Assembly (NCBI RefSeq): GCF_008728855.1
Contig: NZ_CP042906.1
Coordinates: 3,038,001-3,102,000, forward strand
Length of the DNA stretch: 64,000 bases
Reading direction: 5' to 3'
DNA from: Hypericibacter terrae
GTDB taxonomy: Bacteria > Pseudomonadota > Alphaproteobacteria > Dongiales > Dongiaceae
The position numbers and the translations under genes are program-made. This document shows positions 61,556 through 64,000 of this stretch, piece after piece (position 1 is the stretch's first letter; every line of letters begins with the position of its first letter). The notes under the pieces are model-generated. The model searched no databases and was not told where the DNA came from. It worked only from the letters and a program-made list of their open reading frames with translations.

Positions 61556-62632
61556 ATGGCTTTTCTCGATATCAAGAACCTGCGCAAGGCCTATGGCGCC
61601 AACAACGTCGTCGAGAACTTCAATCTCGCGATCGACCAGGGCGAGTTCGTGTCCTTCCTCGGGCCCAGCGGTTGCGGGAAGACCACCACATTGCGCATGG
61701 TCGCCGGCTTCGAAATTCCCACCGCCGGCACGATCGAGATCAACGGAAGGGACGTCACGAACCTTCGGCCGAACCAGCGGAATGTCGGGATGGTGTTCCA
61801 GGCCTATGCCCTGTTCCCGAACATGACGGTGGCCGAAAATGTCGCCTTCGGCCTCAAGGTCGCCAAGCGCCCCGCGGCGGAGATCAAGGACCGCGTCGCG
61901 GAGATGCTGGCGCTGATCAAGCTGCCGCAGATGGGCAGCCGGTATCCCTATCAGCTCTCGGGCGGACAGCAACAGCGCGTGGCGCTGGCTCGCGCCCTGG
62001 CCATCAAACCGCAGGTGCTGCTGCTCGACGAGCCGCTTTCCGCGCTCGACGCCAAGATCCGCGTCTCGCTGCGCGAGGAGATCCGCAATGTGCAGCGCAA
62101 GCTCGGTATCACTACCATCTATGTGACGCACGACCAGGAAGAAGCGCTGTCGATGTCCGACCGAATCGTGGTCATGAACGAAGGCCGCATGGAGCAGGTC
62201 GGCGCGCCCTTCGAAATCTACAACTACCCCCGTACCCGCTTCGTCGCCTCCTTCGTCGGCACCTTGAACATCATGCGTGGCAAGGTGATCGACGGCGCCA
62301 CCGGGCGGATCGAGATCGATGGGCAACAGGTCGCGACTGGCAAGCCGATAGCCGCGTCGCAGCCCGGCCAGATCCGGTCCGTGGCGCTACGTCCGGAAGC
62401 CGTGACGCTCGGCAACGGAGCCGCCACCACGCGCAATCAGATGCGGGGCGCGATCGAGGAGGTGCATTTCCTCGGCTCGGTGGTGCGCATCCGCGTCCGT
62501 TTCAAGGAACACGCCATCTCGCTCGATACCTTCAACAGCCCGAGCGCCCCGCCGCCCGAGCGTGGCCAGCCTGTCTCCGTGCAGTTCGGGCGCGAGGACC
62601 TGCTGGTGCTCGAGGGCGCCGAGCCCGCCTGA
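61556..62632 (+). CDS. ABC transporter ATP-binding protein, PotA-like with TOBE domain
   Basis: A 358-residue ATPase. Walker A 'LGPSGCGKTTTLRMVAGFE', signature '[19 protein letters not shown]', Walker B 'VLLLDEPLSALDAKIR' and switch His in 'TTIYVTHDQEEAL'; residues about 240-350 form a TOBE regulatory domain ('VALRPEAVTLGNGAATTRNQ'). Completes a PotABCD-like uptake system with the two binding proteins and two permeases. Substrate could be a polyamine, other organic amine or iron chelate; not resolvable here. Confidence 0.92.
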   Translation: MAFLDIKNLRKAYGANNVVENFNLAIDQGEFVSFLGPSGCGKTTTLRMVAGFEIPTAGTIEINGRDVTNLRPNQRNVGMVFQAYALFPNMTVAENVAFGLKVAKRPAAEIKDRVAEMLALIKLPQMGSRYPYQLSGGQQQRVALARALAIKPQVLLLDEPLSALDAKIRVSLREEIRNVQRKLGITTIYVTHDQEEALSMSDRIVVMNEGRMEQVGAPFEIYNYPRTRFVASFVGTLNIMRGKVIDGATGRIEIDGQQVATGKPIAASQPGQIRSVALRPEAVTLGNGAATTRNQMRGAIEEVHFLGSVVRIRVRFKEHAISLDTFNSPSAPPPERGQPVSVQFGREDLLVLEGAEPA

Positions 62633-62640
62633 GCGGGCGC

Positions 62641-63360
62641 CTACTGGTAGCAGATACCACGCTTCACCAGGCCTTGCGCCGCCTGCTCGGACCAGGCCTG
62701 GAAGGCCTCCCGCACATCGCCCCAAGAGTTCAATGTGTTGGTGCCGATCTGATTGGCCCCGCCGCGTCTGTCCGCGGCTTCCCATAACAGCGTGCCCGTC
62801 TTCGGCCCTCCGGTGGCGTCCGACGCATAGCTCTCGGCGGTCGCCGTACCCGCGAAAGCGCCGATCCCGTCGTCGAAGGCGAAGGCCGTGAGCGAATTCA
62901 GCACATGGGCCTGGGGCACATAGGTCGAGATCGTATTGGCGAGCGGATCGGATTGCTCGGCATCCACCAGCGCCACGCGAATCTTGATGGCGCCCGGTGT
63001 CGGAATGTTGACCATCTGGCAATGTGTCGAGAGCTTCTCGTAGAGATTGCCGTAGAAGTCGTTGGCCAGCGCCTGGCGCTTTTCCGCCGACACGCGATCG
63101 AGCGTCGAGTTCGGTGTCGTCCAGATCATGACAGGCTCGAGGATGACCTTGTTGTAGCCGGCCTGGCTGACCGCGGTGTTGTCGTAGATGTACGCGTACT
63201 CTCCCGGCCCGCCGCGCTTCAGAAGGTCCGGCTTCGGCAGGAAGCCCGGCGCCAGCTTGAAGTCCGCGGTCTCCTTCGTCGTCGAGCAGGCTGTCGTCAG
63301 CAGCGCGATGCCGACCGCGACGATCGCTGCGCGGGCAAAGTTCGTTCTCTTGTTCTTCAT
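62641..63360 (-). CDS. DUF3313 family lipoprotein
   Basis: A 239-residue lipoprotein. Lipobox 'LLTTACST' at residues 21-28 (Cys25) after a hydrophobic signal; the mature part has 'GFLPKPDLLKRGGPGEYAYI' and 'AAEKRQALANDFYGNLYEKL'-like segments, the DUF3313 pattern. Start ATG 63360. Function unknown; predicted outer- or inner-membrane-anchored in the periplasm. Convergent with the ATPase gene. Confidence 0.85.
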   Translation of the reverse strand: MKNKRTNFARAAIVAVGIALLTTACSTTKETADFKLAPGFLPKPDLLKRGGPGEYAYIYDNTAVSQAGYNKVILEPVMIWTTPNSTLDRVSAEKRQALANDFYGNLYEKLSTHCQMVNIPTPGAIKIRVALVDAEQSDPLANTISTYVPQAHVLNSLTAFAFDDGIGAFAGTATAESYASDATGGPKTGTLLWEAADRRGGANQIGTNTLNSWGDVREAFQAWSEQAAQGLVKRGICYQ

Positions 63361-63461
63361 AGCGGCCTCTCCGGTTGCCCTTCGATGGGCGTCATGGATA
63401 CGGATGGTCGGTCGGTGTTCCGGGCCTCGGCGCTCGCGGAGGCTCTCGGCATTGGCGCCGC

Positions 63462-63914
63462 TCAGGTGGGAGCGAACATCCGCAGCTTCTGCATGATGCT
63501 GAAAAGGAAGGCTGTCGTTATCCCGAACATCATCATGCCGTTGAGGGCCTCGAGCGCACCCAGCATCTGCCAGTGGGCCTCGAGAAAGACACCGGCATGG
63601 CCGTAGCTGGTCATGGCACTGATCGAATAGAGCATCGCCGCCCCTCTGTCCGATATGGCCCCCAGGGCGTGGTAGGCCAAGGCCCATACCATTCCCTCGA
63701 TCCCATGCAGGATCGTCACCAGTATCGCCGTGATCCCCATGACGACGACGAACCAGGACAGGGAACGATGACGCGCCGAGGCATGAACCAGGACGACGAC
63801 CACTTTTCTGTCGATGAGGATCAGTCCGACGATGTGAATAGCGACGACGACCAGGATCAGCGGCACCGCCCAGAGCCAATCCGCGGTCCAGCTGCCGACG
63901 TCGCCGATACCCAT
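63462..63914 (-). CDS. Ion-channel-like small membrane protein (degenerate two-TM channel)
   Basis: A 150-residue membrane protein with about four hydrophobic segments. 'SISAMTSYGHAGVFLEAHW' sits where two-TM potassium channels have TVGYGD; here the filter reads SYGHAG, lacking the canonical Gly-Tyr-Gly-Asp. N-terminal 'LWAVPLILVVVAIHIVGLIL' and 'WFVVVMGITAILVTILHGIE' are the main helices. Ion_trans_2-like by overall layout; transport activity uncertain. Confidence 0.75.
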   Translation of the reverse strand: MGIGDVGSWTADWLWAVPLILVVVAIHIVGLILIDRKVVVVLVHASARHRSLSWFVVVMGITAILVTILHGIEGMVWALAYHALGAISDRGAAMLYSISAMTSYGHAGVFLEAHWQMLGALEALNGMMMFGITTAFLFSIMQKLRMFAPT

Positions 63915-63959
63915 TTCACCAACTCAGGGTTCGATGCGCCCGGACATAACGACCCGCCG

Positions 63960-64000
63960 TCATTCCGCAGCCGCCGCAGGTCTTGCGGATTCGGTCTTCT
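63960..64000 (-). CDS. C-terminal fragment of a gene extending past the window
   Basis: The minus strand reads an open frame from the window edge to TGA at 63962-63960, ending '...KTESARPAAAAE', an Ala-rich tail typical of alphaproteobacterial proteins. Too short to identify; it may be coincidental. Confidence 0.35.
   Translation of the reverse strand, partial: KTESARPAAAAE

Overview
The window is high-GC DNA with dense gene packing, many 1-8 bp ATGA/TGATG/GTGA stop-start overlaps and abundant ABC transport and amine/phosphonate catabolism genes. It looks like a chromosomal segment of a soil or plant-associated alphaproteobacterium, probably of the Rhodospirillales type. I see no rRNA, tRNA, CRISPR array, phage module or insertion sequence.

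Layout. 1-2.0 kb: partial SMP-30/gluconolactonase-like gene, a small exported protein and a CurA-like reductase. 2.7-3.6 kb: a heat-shock sigma factor (rpoH). 3.65-6.3 kb: a divergent pair made of a carrier-protein/thioesterase didomain and a stand-alone adenylating enzyme, i.e. a split NRPS-like module. 6.3-11.4 kb: a LysR-led operon with a GlpA-like FAD/[2Fe-2S] dehydrogenase, a second FAD/NAD oxidoreductase and an FGGY kinase (polyol or glycerol catabolism). 11.5-17.8 kb: a polyamine-type binding protein followed by a tightly coupled operon of D-carbamoylase-like amidohydrolase, diaminopimelate-decarboxylase-like enzyme, hydantoinase and FrhB-like iron-sulfur flavoprotein. 17.9-18.9 kb: aldo/keto reductase. 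18.9-30.3 kb: a near-complete C-P lyase (phosphonate) locus, phnGHIJKLM-hexapeptide transferase-phnN, divergent phnF regulator, phnCDE transporter and a DUF1045 2H-phosphoesterase-like gene. The two phn transcription units share an ATGTCTAGA motif upstream.

30.7-47.3 kb is the accessory highlight. Two copies of a cassette (a small unknown protein convergent with an FNR-like Crp-family regulator carrying a C-X2-C-X7-C cluster) and an orphan SsuA/NMT1-type binding protein lead to a seven-gene minus-strand operon. That operon encodes four Asn/Gln-rich exported proteins with three 'VNQ..GNM.NQ.N' repeats each, a C39 cysteine peptidase, a small exported protein with a double-glycine motif and an outer-membrane barrel with an N-terminal Gln-rich coiled coil. 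The composition and order match the Pseudomonas functional-amyloid (Fap) system (repeat subunits, FapD, FapE, FapF), and I read this as a divergent alphaproteobacterial Fap-like amyloid system with an expanded set of subunits. It is flanked by a DUF6065-SapC fusion and a large TPR O-GlcNAc-transferase-like protein.

47.5-50.6 kb: an MttB-family methyltransferase and a DadA/sarcosine-oxidase-like FAD enzyme. 50.8-52.2 kb: several very small envelope/stress proteins (92-aa hydrophilic, entericidin, DUF1328, a 25-aa membrane peptide). 52.3-56.7 kb: an MFS transporter, a zinc-type MDR reductase, an SDR and a class III cyclase. 57.1-62.6 kb: a PotABCD-like ABC system with two tandem paralogous binding proteins. 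62.6-64 kb: DUF3313 lipoprotein, an ion-channel-like membrane protein and the extreme C-terminus of another gene.
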